From contig NZ_LYPL01000004.1 in assembly GCF_001662075.1 (NCBI RefSeq), positions 310,001 through 374,000 on the forward strand: 64,000 bases of DNA, in the 5' to 3' direction. The position numbers were made by a program, and so were the translations under genes. Below the pieces are notes generated by a model. It had not been told where the DNA came from. It searched no databases and saw only the letters and a list, made by a program, of their open reading frames with translations. This DNA comes from Rhizobium bangladeshense. Lineage in GTDB: Bacteria > Pseudomonadota > Alphaproteobacteria > Rhizobiales > Rhizobiaceae. Below are positions 8,734 to 16,564 of the stretch, one piece after another (the first letter of the stretch is position 1; the number at the start of each line of letters is the position of its first letter).

Positions 8734-9183
8734 TCACAAAGCCTTCGCGGTCATATCCATCCACGCCCGATGCCGTTCCTCGTCCTGGTGCGCCTTGATG
8801 AAGAACGCTTTCGAGGCCGGTATAGCGTCTTGGTGACGCGAGGCCCGCTCGTAGGCGGTCACGGTATCATCTTCATTCGTTTTCATTGCTTTGAGGATCG
8901 CGGCATCCCCCATTAGGTCGGCGAGGGCGACCTTGCCGGTCGTCAGTATCTGTTTCATGTCGCCCCTCGTCGGGGCCTCGATCGCAAGCTCGCGCGCCAT
9001 CTCGTTTAGTACCTCAAGATGCTGCAGGTGATCCTGCTTGAAGCTGGCGATCTGGCTCGCAAACTTCTTGTTGTCGAGGCGAGCAATACAGGAATCATAC
9101 GCAGCGATCGCGTCATGCTCAAGATAGATCAGATCCTTGACCAAACCTTTGATGTCGGACTCGTTGCCTACCATCGTTACCAT
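8734..9183 (-). CDS. Ferritin-like DUF2383 family protein (149 aa)
   Basis: The frame could open at 9297, but the ATG at 9183 sits 5 bases after AGGAGG and starts the conserved domain, so I choose it. The sequence is a four-helix bundle: LIYLEHDAIAAYDSCIARL with ExxH-type spacing, FKQDHLQHLEVLNEMA, then DTVTAYERA and KAHQDEERHRAWM. Paired E/H motifs on the helices suggest a di-iron site of the ferritin/rubrerythrin superfamily. Members are poorly studied and linked with stress. It runs toward alkB, with its stop about 44 bases before the alkB start, so co-transcription is possible. Confidence 0.75.
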   Translation of the reverse strand: MVTMVGNESDIKGLVKDLIYLEHDAIAAYDSCIARLDNKKFASQIASFKQDHLQHLEVLNEMARELAIEAPTRGDMKQILTTGKVALADLMGDAAILKAMKTNEDDTVTAYERASRHQDAIPASKAFFIKAHQDEERHRAWMDMTAKAL

Positions 9184-9330
9184 GTGATCCTCCTGTCGGT
9201 TGAGGAGGACAAACCTTTTACGCGAAATCTGGTTCCCTTCCGACGACGGTTGAGAACGACAGCGGCCAGCAGGGTCGCCGTCGGCCGCCGTGCCCAACCT
9301 GCGTCTGCGAGTGAGTTCGCAAAGGTTAGT

Positions 9331-9692
9331 CTACTTGTTGGCGAAGTCATACCCCGCTTTGACCAGGTCTTTAAACCATGGGCTCTCAATCTGATTGAGC
9401 GATTTTACGACTACGTGGTGATTCCACCGTGTCGGGCTGGTCTGCTTCACGTAGTGAAAATGCGGATCCTTCACCTCACGATCCAAGCAGACCGTGAGGT
9501 ACAATGTGCCATCGCCCGTGCCACCGTAAGTCCACATCCAAAGAAATTTGCGCTTCCTGCAAAGGTCATTTGGCCCTTTATCTCATGGCGGCTCGGCCCG
9601 AGCCCCTTCGTAAAGGTGATGATCTTTTCAGCCATCTCCATGGTTTTTGGCTTGCTTCTGAAATCACCCGTCATCTTGTTTTCTATAGTCAT
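9331..9692 (-). pseudogene. DUF5655-like small protein, split by a one-base frameshift
   Basis: One minus frame (start ATG 9692) gives MEMAEKIITFTKGLGPSRHE and IKGQMTF, then loses sense. The next frame continues with RKRKFLWMWTYGGTGDGTLY, VCLDREVKDPHFHYVKQTS and PTRWNHHVVVKS to a stop at 9331. Joining them needs one extra base at a T-run (plus-strand A-run near 9561-9563), giving a natural 120-residue protein of the type I know as DUF5655. Either a recent mutation or a sequencing error; the rest of the protein is intact, including its C-terminus. Confidence 0.65.
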
Positions 9693-10133
9693 GATGTTTC
9701 AATATCTCTGGTTTTTCGAAGCGATTGAGAGCGAATAATCCCGCTATAGGATTCCGGAGCATCTCGCTAACCCGAGCCGCCACGGCAGGTTCCACCCGAA
9801 ATTGCCAGTCTCATGGACCGGCGGGCCCACAAGCGCATGTGACGAACTGGCTCACCGGTGACGGCTTGGCACATCAAACTTCAATCGTTGAGAATGGACC
9901 GCCGATATGAGACACTTAGGGCTAAGCCGGCTGTCAGCTTTCAGGAACTCGTTGGGCCTGTGCGAACGGCCGGAATGGTCCTCAGTCCTTCCCGAGAGAA
10001 GGGTGACAGTTCATACCGGAGACATGGGTTACACTTTTGGCCTTTGCGAGGAGAGCGAAGGTGCCTTGGCAGGAGTGCAACCGTATGGACGAGCGTCTTA
10101 AATTCGTTGCGCGGGTTCTTGATGGCGACAAGA

Positions 10134-10326
10134 TAGCGGCGCTCTCGATACTGGTGATGCCGAGAATGTAGCAGACGGCGCTGTTGGCGGCGGAGCCCCT
10201 CCCCTGGCAAAGAATGCCCTCAGACCCCGCATAGCGCACGATCGAGAAAACGGTCAGAAAATAAGGAGCGTATTTCATGGTGCGGATGAGGTCGAGCTCG
10301 TGCCGCACGATCGGCTCCTCTGTCAC
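10134..10326 (-). pseudogene. dnaE2: DnaE2 fragment from the polymerase core
   Basis: From 10326 the minus strand reads [20 protein letters not shown] and [20 protein letters not shown], then [14 protein letters not shown], the block just before the active-site region in DnaE-type polymerases. After SIESA the match to DnaE2 is lost (expected continuation is the FERFVSEERxEPPDIDVDFE block). Only about 65 residues survive. Same strand as the C-terminal fragment at 5.0-5.9 kb and in the order expected if one gene had been split, although loss of some 500 internal residues is also required. Function is abolished. Confidence 0.85.
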
Positions 10327-10332
10327 TGCTGC

Positions 10333-10541
10333 AATCGTGCTTGGGCCTGGACTTCGACCCGCATGGTCGGCAGGTCAGTTTTGGCGAGCCTACCCTGCCA
10401 TCTTTCCTGGAGGATGTCATGCTGCGGAACCTGCGGCTTTCGAATTGCTCGGTTGACGTCGCACTGTGCCGATCGGGGCGGCATGTGGTCGTCGACGTCA
10501 TCGATCGCCGGGGCGATATCAAGGTGGTGTCAACCTCATGA
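10333..10541 (+). pseudogene. C-terminal fragment of a glycogen-debranching/amylo-alpha-1,6-glucosidase-type protein
   Basis: The plus frame reads [40 protein letters not shown] and HVVVDVIDRRGDIKVV before its stop. That is the small beta-rich C-terminal module of bacterial glycogen-debranching-family proteins, where a sequence of the form LPxFLxEVxLRxLxLxxxxVD recurs. The upstream catalytic (alpha/alpha)6 barrel is absent. The fragment abuts, head to head, the dnaE2 fragment ending at 10326, so the junction is an illegitimate join of two broken genes. Assignment is from memory of the family pattern. Confidence 0.5.
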
Positions 10542-10645
10542 GCAGGCTGCAATGAGAGCAATAGGCCAGACTAGCCTGCGGGCGCATCATGACCAAAGTT
10601 CGCACCCGGATGTACTCACTTCCGCCTTCGCCGCAAGAGACGTGT

Positions 10646-10783
10646 ATGCTTAGTATTGTCTGTGTCCTGCTTGTGATATCCGCTTTCATCGCAGCGGTGG
10701 CCGCCGGCGCGATCGGTGGCCTGCTGCTCTCACTTGCGGCCTCCGTCACTGGAGCGCTCGTCGGAGCGTTTTTGGATTGGTAG
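10646..10783 (+). CDS. Possible 45-aa membrane peptide
   Basis: An ATG at 10646 opens MLSIVCVLLVISAFIAAVAA, followed by GAIGGLLLSLAASVTGALVG: essentially two glycine/alanine-rich hydrophobic segments with a short C-terminal tail. It could be a small inner-membrane protein. The in-frame upstream codons (from 10589) are less protein-like. There is no homology I recognise and the surroundings are debris, so it may also be an accidental hydrophobic frame. Confidence 0.3.
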   Translation: MLSIVCVLLVISAFIAAVAAGAIGGLLLSLAASVTGALVGAFLDW

Positions 10784-11051
10784 GAGCCGGTGATTTGGTT
10801 TGCCCTCTGGCTGCTCCGCTCTTGCTGTTGATCGGGCTAACGATTGCACGGCTCCTGGATCGCTTGAGTAGAATAGCCGAGTTCTGCCGACGGCGACGGC
10901 CCGTGGAGGATTTTTGACCAAACGCATGAGCGGCGTGACCAAGAAGTGAGATAACGCCGGTCTTGAACCGGTTCGAACCGCCGACCTACCTCTCTTTCGC
11001 CAGCTGCGGCTGGAAAGCTTGTCAAAGCTGGTTAGAGCCGCGACGGTTCCA

Positions 11052-12744
11052 GCCAATTGGAAACGCGACACTTGCGCTTCGGATCAGCCCCCGATCCGAC
11101 CGGCTGGGCCGGGTTGCAAGGGAGGAGCGGGGGCGGATGAGATGCCTTCGGCTTTAGCTTTGAGATATGCTCGCCACCATTCATTCTGCAGCCTCCATAC
11201 GAGCCAGAGCTTTCTGTCGCCTAGCAATCACGTCCGGATCGCTCATGAAATCCTTCCTTTTACCCGGCTTGCGCCCGCGCTTCTGATATCCGTTGCTCGT
11301 GCTGCCGTCGCGAATGCCAAACATATGATCTGTCTGTCCAGTGCGACGAGGGCCGCTTTTGCTGCGCTGCTGGTCCCGCCCTGCCTGCTGTTCTATGATG
11401 ACCGAGAGCACGTCATCCAGACGCTTGTTCTCGACAACAACTGACCGATGAACCGACCGCAAGGTGTCAAAGGTTCTGTAAGGTAGGACGTAACTCTCAT
11501 GCATGATCTCGAGGCGTCCATCCGGATAGTCGCAAACCACGACCTTCTTGCCTGCCAAGGGTCTGGAGACAGCACTGGGTTCGAGAACGAAGAGGACTTT
11601 GTCATAGCGCAGCGTCAGGGATTGCGACAGCGTGCGAGCTTCTTTCCTACACATGGCGCCATCAAGGTTCTCATGATCGGCCAGCGGCCGGTGCATGTCC
11701 TTCGGATTGCGCGGTTGCTTGCCGAACCGCGAATTGAAAATCCGCAATGAATTCTGATGCATAGGCGTTGGCAGCCTCGATCGTATCGATACTGCGAAGC
11801 CGCAACTCCTTCACCAGCCGATCCTGCAGCGTCTGGTTGGCGCGCTCCACACGGCCTTTGGCTTGCGGAGTGTTGGCGCAGATAATGTCGATGTTCAGCT
11901 CATAGAGCGCACGTCCAAACTGCGTTAGCCCGCTCGTCCGGTCTTTCTCCGATGCATTAGTCGAGCGAAAGACGCTGTGCTTGTCGCTGTAGAACGCCAG
12001 TGGTTTGCCCCATTGCTGCAGATAAGCCTTTGTCGCATGCAGATAGTCGAACGTGTTCTCTGATCCAGCGAACCGCAGATGCAGCAGCTTGCCGGTCGCA
12101 TCATCGGTATAGACCAGCAGGGCGCATTTGGGGCCGCGGTTCTCGAACCACCAATGATGCGAGCCATCGATCTGAACCAACTCACCGAAACAGTCGCGCC
12201 GGCCGCGCGGCTGGAAAACCCGCTTCTTGCGCTCACGCCGCGAGACCCAGATACCGGCCTCGGTCATCCATTGACGCAGCGTTTCCTTGGCCACCGAGAT
12301 CCGGTGCAGCTCGATCAGCTTCTCGCGAGCCAGCGTCGGACCGAAATCCAGATAGCGCTCCCGGATCAGATCCAGCGCCGCATTGCGAAACTCCTCGCTA
12401 TGGCGCCGGTTGCTCGGCTGCGATCGCTTCTTGGAAACGAGCCCGGCTGGACCATCCCGGTCATAGGCCTGTAGCAGCCTGTGCATCTGACTTCGGCTAA
12501 GGCCCAGCAGTTCGGCGGCCCGGACAACGCTCAGGCGTTCGTCATGGATCTTCTGGATGACTTCGAGGCGATGCAATTCTTTCTGCGACATGGTGATCAT
12601 AAAGGACATGACGGCTCCGACCGCTCCTGGTCTCGACCAGGCTGAAGATCGTCATCCTTGCTCCCAACGTTGGCTTTGACCAGCGCGTCGAGAGGCGAGA
12701 CTGTCGCATCTCTAACTGGCCCAACTGTCGCATTACTAAATAGC
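11052..12744 (-). mobile_element. IS1202/ISNCY-like insertion sequence
   Basis: A transposase region on the minus strand is bracketed by imperfect terminal repeats. Reading inward, the left end is AGCCAATTGGAAACGCGACA (11051-11070) and the right end, on the minus strand, is GGCTATTTAGTAATGCGACA (12745-12726). GCGACA is shared, plus about half of the outer positions. A second GCGACAG-type copy lies inside the right end at 12702-12709. A near-direct repeat, AGCCGCGAC at 11036 and AGCCGCTAC at 12742, could be target duplication, but it does not sit symmetrically with the repeats. Ends are therefore approximate. Confidence 0.65.
11181..12609 (-). pseudogene. Transposase of the IS1202/ISNCY-like element, frameshifted
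   Basis: The first frame (12609 to about 11730) has an N-terminal helix-turn-helix (RAAELLGLSRSQMHRLLQAY), a DDE-type core with ELVQIDGSHHWWFENRGPKC, YSDKHSVFRS and ANTPQAKGRVERANQTLQDR, matching D, D and E catalytic residues. It goes out of phase after FIADF. The proper continuation, NSRFGKQPRNPKDMHRPLAD to the end at 11181, lies one base over, at about 11725-11735 (GATTTTCAATTCG). One extra base separates them, so as written the protein loses its 180-residue C-terminal part. Translational frameshifting would have to be +1 here, which is unusual, so mutation is preferred. Confidence 0.85.
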
Positions 12745-12844
12745 CGCTACAAAGCTTTGCGGCGTAACACCGATTTATGGAACTTCCGGAATCCGTTGTA
12801 GCGCGCGACTTTGTCGCTGGGCACTAAGTCTTGCCTAAACCCAC

Positions 12845-13156
12845 ATGTATTCGCCCATTCGGGCTTTTGGTTTCGCCCTGGTGCTCAGCGCGAGGGAAAC
12901 AACTCGTCACTACTCACACGAGGCAAACCGGATCGGCGACGCTGCACATTTGCTGCTCAAGGACTGGCCTTTGGATGATGGCGAAGAATATGTCACTGCG
13001 GTGACGGCTTGCGTCGATGCGATCATCGGTCAGATCGCTCCGGAGCAATTTCGGGATGCGTGTCTGCATACGGCCGATGAAGCGGGCACCGCAGCGATAA
13101 CTATAGTCACCAAGACAACAATGAAAACCGACTCGCAACTACATGCTAGTGCGTAA
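12845..13156 (+). CDS. DUF982 family protein (103 aa)
   Basis: Second DUF982 member of the window. The conserved part runs from about residue 29: RIGDAAHLLLKDWPLDDGEE, YVTAVTACVDAIIG, PEQFRDACLHTADEAG. It has the same layout as the protein at 7207 (WP motif, central Cys, C-terminal AA-rich helix), but the sequences are far apart, so this is no recent duplicate. It carries a longer lysine/threonine tail. It lies 100 bases past the insertion sequence and is intact. Function of the family is unknown. Confidence 0.7.
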   Translation: MYSPIRAFGFALVLSARETTRHYSHEANRIGDAAHLLLKDWPLDDGEEYVTAVTACVDAIIGQIAPEQFRDACLHTADEAGTAAITIVTKTTMKTDSQLHASA

Positions 13157-13361
13157 CTTTTGCATGGCACGCACACGCAGGCAGATCGACATCCCGGAAT
13201 CAGGTCATTGTCCGCATGCGAGCTGAATGGAGGTTGCCGCTCGCCCACGGTAACCGGAGGTTCACCATCTAACCAAAGTATCTATGAAGCAGCATTCCCT
13301 CCCTGTTGATTTCAAAGAGATTTCAGGCTGATATAGGCGCATCCAACTCTATGGCTTGAGA

Positions 13362-13589
13362 ATGCAGCGCTACCAGATACAAGCACTCGAGAACGGGTCG
13401 TGGGCGATCATAGATCACCAGACCGGCAAGCCAATAGTTGACCAGCAATGGTCAAGCGAGAGAACGAGGCTGGAGGCTCAGGCCTTGGCTGATTTTCGCA
13501 ATGGAATATCTGCCCCTCCACCGCAGCAGATTTCCTCGCGGCTTCAGAAGATACGTCGTGCTTGGGCACTCCTCTCTGCGAAGCGGTAG
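13362..13589 (+). CDS. Small hypothetical protein (75 aa)
   Basis: ATG at 13362; MQRYQIQALENGSWAIIDHQ with TGKPIVDQQWSSERTRLEAQ resembles a short beta-hairpin substrate-like fold, then a helix and a basic tail. The composition is protein-like, and short proteins with a similar GxWxIIDxxTGxP pattern occur in rhizobia, but I cannot name a family with certainty. No operon partner. Confidence 0.4.
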   Translation: MQRYQIQALENGSWAIIDHQTGKPIVDQQWSSERTRLEAQALADFRNGISAPPPQQISSRLQKIRRAWALLSAKR

Positions 13590-13788
13590 ACGAGATAAGC
13601 CGCCTCGCGCTCCCGCCAAACTATGAATTTGAAATGTCATCGAACGTCGCATGACGCACTAAAGGGGACGCCGCATCCGATCCGGGACAAGAACGCTGCC
13701 TGCGATGTCGGGAGTGTTGGCGTGAACTGATGACGCCATGCCCGAAAGACGGAACCGGCGCATGCGTTAAAGAAGTGCCGGGCCTCAG

Positions 13789-14175
13789 TTACCCTCGCCA
13801 CTCCGTATCGATCTTTCCTTCTTCCGCTTTGTGGAAATATTGGGAGCAAACCAGCCAACCCTTCAGGGGTCTAAGCAACGCGACGCATGCCACCACCGTC
13901 AGTGGCAGCGTCACAAGGAGATGTACCCAAAGCGGAATGTCGAAAGTGAACTGGAGCCATAGCGCGAATCCGAGCGCAGGAACGGCGACAATGCTCATCG
14001 AAAAAAATGCTGGTCCATCAGCGGGGTCTGCGAAGGAATAGTCCAGGCCACAAACCTCACAGGCCGGAGCCAGCGAAAGGAAACCATTGAAGAGATGGCC
14101 GCGCTGACAACGCGGGCAGCGCCCTTTAATCCCCGTGAGGGCGGGGAACGTCGTCTCGTTGTAGTCGTTTGTCAT
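13789..14175 (-). CDS. DUF983 inner-membrane protein with zinc-ribbon motif
   Basis: Starting at the ATG at 14175 (MTNDYNETTFPALTGIKGRC) the protein has a zinc-ribbon, CPRCQRGHLF plus CEVCGLDY (two CxxC pairs, residues about 20 to 50), then two hydrophobic segments near 60-80 and 85-105. This is the DUF983 layout, and family members are often near respiratory or transport genes. Its role is unproven. It follows the tautomerase gene (stop-to-start spacing 26 bases) and the quinone-reductase-like gene on the same strand, so the three probably form one transcript. Confidence 0.85.
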   Translation of the reverse strand: MTNDYNETTFPALTGIKGRCPRCQRGHLFNGFLSLAPACEVCGLDYSFADPADGPAFFSMSIVAVPALGFALWLQFTFDIPLWVHLLVTLPLTVVACVALLRPLKGWLVCSQYFHKAEEGKIDTEWRG

Positions 14176-14201
14176 CCTCGACCTTCGTGAACGTTGATGA
14201 A

Positions 14202-14510
14202 TCAAATCCCGTCCGTTTTCGCCGGCAGCATCGAAGCGAACTCGTCACGGGACGTCGGGTTCCCGTCGATCATCTCGTACACGGCCTTCGATCTGCCGAG
14301 GGTTGCCATCAATGAGGGTGGGCCGGAGAAGGGTTCGCCGCCTATGTGCCAGCCATCCGTGTGCAGTTCCTCGATCAGAACCCATGTGACTGACCTGAAG
14401 GCCTCCGAGCCTTCGAACTTCACCATCACGTCTGTGATCGCCTTCGCTAGCGCGTGTTTTTGGGTGCTGGTAAAGACGCCGTCTACGAGTTTGATGTTGA
14501 CGAAGGGCAT
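14202..14510 (-). CDS. Tautomerase-superfamily protein (102 aa)
   Basis: GAGGAG precedes an ATG at 14510, giving a protein that starts MPFVNIKLVDGVFTSTQK; removal of Met exposes the catalytic Pro1 of 4-oxalocrotonate tautomerase/MIF-type enzymes. The in-frame extension to 14555 would bury that proline and is rejected. The body (HALAKAITDVMVKFEG, VTWVLIEEL, GWHIGG) fits one beta-alpha-beta unit with an extended tail. Substrate is unknown. It lies 54 bases downstream of the quinone-reductase-like gene. Such pairs are common in rhizobial detoxification loci. Confidence 0.82.
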   Translation of the reverse strand: MPFVNIKLVDGVFTSTQKHALAKAITDVMVKFEGSEAFRSVTWVLIEELHTDGWHIGGEPFSGPPSLMATLGRSKAVYEMIDGNPTSRDEFASMLPAKTDGI

Positions 14511-14564
14511 GGATATCTCCTCTGTGATGTGAAAACGTTGCCACGGATCAGACAATTGCGTCCG

Positions 14565-15554
14565 TCAGTGGACCTCGATGACGAGCTTGCCGTTGGCCTT
14601 TCGGTTCTCCATCAGCTCATGCGCGCTCGCTGCATCGTCCAACGTGAATCTTCTTGGATCGACCCTTGGCGAGACCTTCCCCGCTTCCACGAGCTTCGTC
14701 GCCTCGCGCATGATATCGCCGTGATGCTCCCGTCCCTCGCCTGTCAGCAGGGGGATCAAGGTGAACACACCGGAGTAGGTTGCCGACTTAAATGATAACG
14801 GGGCCAGTGCGTGTGTTCCCCAGCCAAGACAGCTCACGACATGACCGAACCGGCCAACGGCTTTAAAAGCGGTGTCCAGTCCCGCACCGCCGACCGTGTC
14901 GTAGACCACATCGAAGCCCTTGCCGGCGGAATGCTTCGCCACATAGCTATCGACGTCCGCCGCACCGTAGTCGATCGGTGTTGCTCCGAGACCGCGGAGA
15001 TATTCAGTCTTGGCAGCGGAGTCGACCGCATAGACTTTTGCCCCTAGAGCAATGCCGATCTGTACGGCGATATGCCCAACGCCGCCGCCCGCGCCTAGCA
15101 CCAGAAGACTTTGACCTGCCTGGAGGTTGACACGGTCAACGAGACCCTCCCATGCGGTGATGAAAATCAAGGGAAGCGCGGCCGCGTCGCGCATCGTCAG
15201 ATTTGACGGTTTTACCGCCAATAGCCGCTCGTCGACCGAGGCGTATTCAGCGAGTGACCCCTGGTTGCCGCCGACGCCGCCGGTCATTCCGTAAACCTCG
15301 TCACCCGCCGAAAAGCGGGTTACGCCCTCTCCCACTTCTGCCACCACACCAGCCAAGTCGATACCGAGTACCGCGGGAAAGCCGTGCTTCGCATGGGCTG
15401 CGGCTCCCGCCCTGATTTTCGTGTCGAGAGGATTGACCCCGCTTGCTTTCACACGGACCAGAACCTGGCTGCGCCCGGGTCGTGGGTGCGGGATGTCTGC
15501 TATCCTGAAGGGCCCATTGGCGGCCTCGACGACCGCAGCTTTCATCGTCGGCAT
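14565..15554 (-). CDS. Zinc-independent MDR quinone reductase-like oxidoreductase
   Basis: A 329-residue medium-chain dehydrogenase/reductase. GroES-like N-terminal half (QVLVRVKASGVNPLDTKIRA, FPAVLGIDLAGVVAEVG), then the NADPH-binding Rossmann motif SLLVLGAGGGVGHIAVQIG (AxxGxxG pattern). The zinc ligands of alcohol dehydrogenases are absent, as in quinone oxidoreductases and zeta-crystallins. It most likely reduces quinones or enals with NADPH. First gene of a three-gene minus-strand group with the tautomerase and DUF983. It is divergent from the gene at 15777. Confidence 0.88.
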   Translation of the reverse strand: MPTMKAAVVEAANGPFRIADIPHPRPGRSQVLVRVKASGVNPLDTKIRAGAAAHAKHGFPAVLGIDLAGVVAEVGEGVTRFSAGDEVYGMTGGVGGNQGSLAEYASVDERLLAVKPSNLTMRDAAALPLIFITAWEGLVDRVNLQAGQSLLVLGAGGGVGHIAVQIGIALGAKVYAVDSAAKTEYLRGLGATPIDYGAADVDSYVAKHSAGKGFDVVYDTVGGAGLDTAFKAVGRFGHVVSCLGWGTHALAPLSFKSATYSGVFTLIPLLTGEGREHHGDIMREATKLVEAGKVSPRVDPRRFTLDDAASAHELMENRKANGKLVIEVH

Positions 15555-15776
15555 CTTCTGTCTCCTGATGATTGTGTTCCGGGACAGTGCGCCAACTTCC
15601 GCAGACTGGAAATCATATATACCTTTAGGGGCGAGCGGCTTTCACGCGAGATTGCGATCCGCGCCTGCGCTTCGCGCACTAATGGAACGTATTATTTCGA
15701 TCTTGCTGGAAAGGAGTACCCTCTTTCTGGCGGCATCTTCGGTCAGGCGGAGCGGCCGCGGTTATGGGGGCTGAAA

Positions 15777-16481
15777 GTGGACAGACTGCTCGACAAGGTC
15801 ATCGCCGCGCATGGAGGTCTGACGAACTGGAACAGGTGTCGAGTTGCCAATGCAATGGCGAGCATCAAAGGTCCGTTCTGTCCGGCCGGCTCGACCGAAA
15901 CATCCAGGCAAGTGACGGTCATCATTCACCGGAACAGGGTCACAGTCGAGCCACTGGGATGTATCGATTGCCTAAGCGACCTCGATTGCAACCGACTGTC
16001 CGTTACTCGAAAAGACGGCGCGGCAGTCATGCGGCTCGAGGATGCCCACCTCGCGCACCCGCAGTTCGGGCCACCCATTGCCCCCCTGTCGGGTGTCCTG
16101 ATGACGTGCTCCACCGTGCGATCACTGCTGACCTCGCCCTTCATGCTGGGGACCGAAGGAGTGGAGATAAGCGAACTCGTCCCATGGAACGAAGCGGGTG
16201 GTCAATGGCGCGTCTTGAGGGCGGAATTCCCTCCCGAGCTTTCCACCCCCGCTCGTGTTCAGGATTTCTTCTTCGACGCCAACTTCCTCCTGCGGCGGCA
16301 CGACTATGACGTCGATCGCGGCTCGGGCATGACGGTGTGCGAGCTTGTCACGGACTACGTCGATGTGAGCGGCTTGAGGATGCCAACGTCACTTACAGGC
16401 TATCCCCGACGCCCAGACCTAACGCCCGACACCGCGCGTGAACTGATATCTGTCGAGCTCACCAATCTCGTTTTTTCGTAG
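15777..16481 (+). CDS. Conserved hypothetical protein (about 234 aa)
   Basis: The open frame extends back to 15384, but that part overlaps the divergent oxidoreductase and reads as noise. I place the start at GTG 15777, where conserved sequence begins (DRLLDKVIAAHGGLTNWNRC). The rest, with GVLMTCSTVRSLLTSPFMLG, WRVLRAEFPPELSTPARVQD and LLRRHDYDVD, follows a pattern I know from uncharacterised proteins of rhizobia and mycobacteria: a beta-rich, lipocalin-like fold with the signature IxAHGGLxxWN at the front. No catalytic motif is evident. Start is uncertain. Confidence 0.6.
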   Translation: MDRLLDKVIAAHGGLTNWNRCRVANAMASIKGPFCPAGSTETSRQVTVIIHRNRVTVEPLGCIDCLSDLDCNRLSVTRKDGAAVMRLEDAHLAHPQFGPPIAPLSGVLMTCSTVRSLLTSPFMLGTEGVEISELVPWNEAGGQWRVLRAEFPPELSTPARVQDFFFDANFLLRRHDYDVDRGSGMTVCELVTDYVDVSGLRMPTSLTGYPRRPDLTPDTARELISVELTNLVFS

Positions 16482-16564
16482 CTCGGCGTTCCCCGACCAA
16501 ACGCACCTGTGTATGAGGCCGATGAGGCCGTAGCTGAACCCATCTGGCGAAGAAAGAAGCATCG

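Noticed and set aside
11671..11762. Programmed frameshifting in the transposase
   Set aside because: Joining the frames needs a +1 shift at GATTTTC, not the usual -1 slippery site, so a mutation is the simpler reading. Kept as a low-weight alternative.
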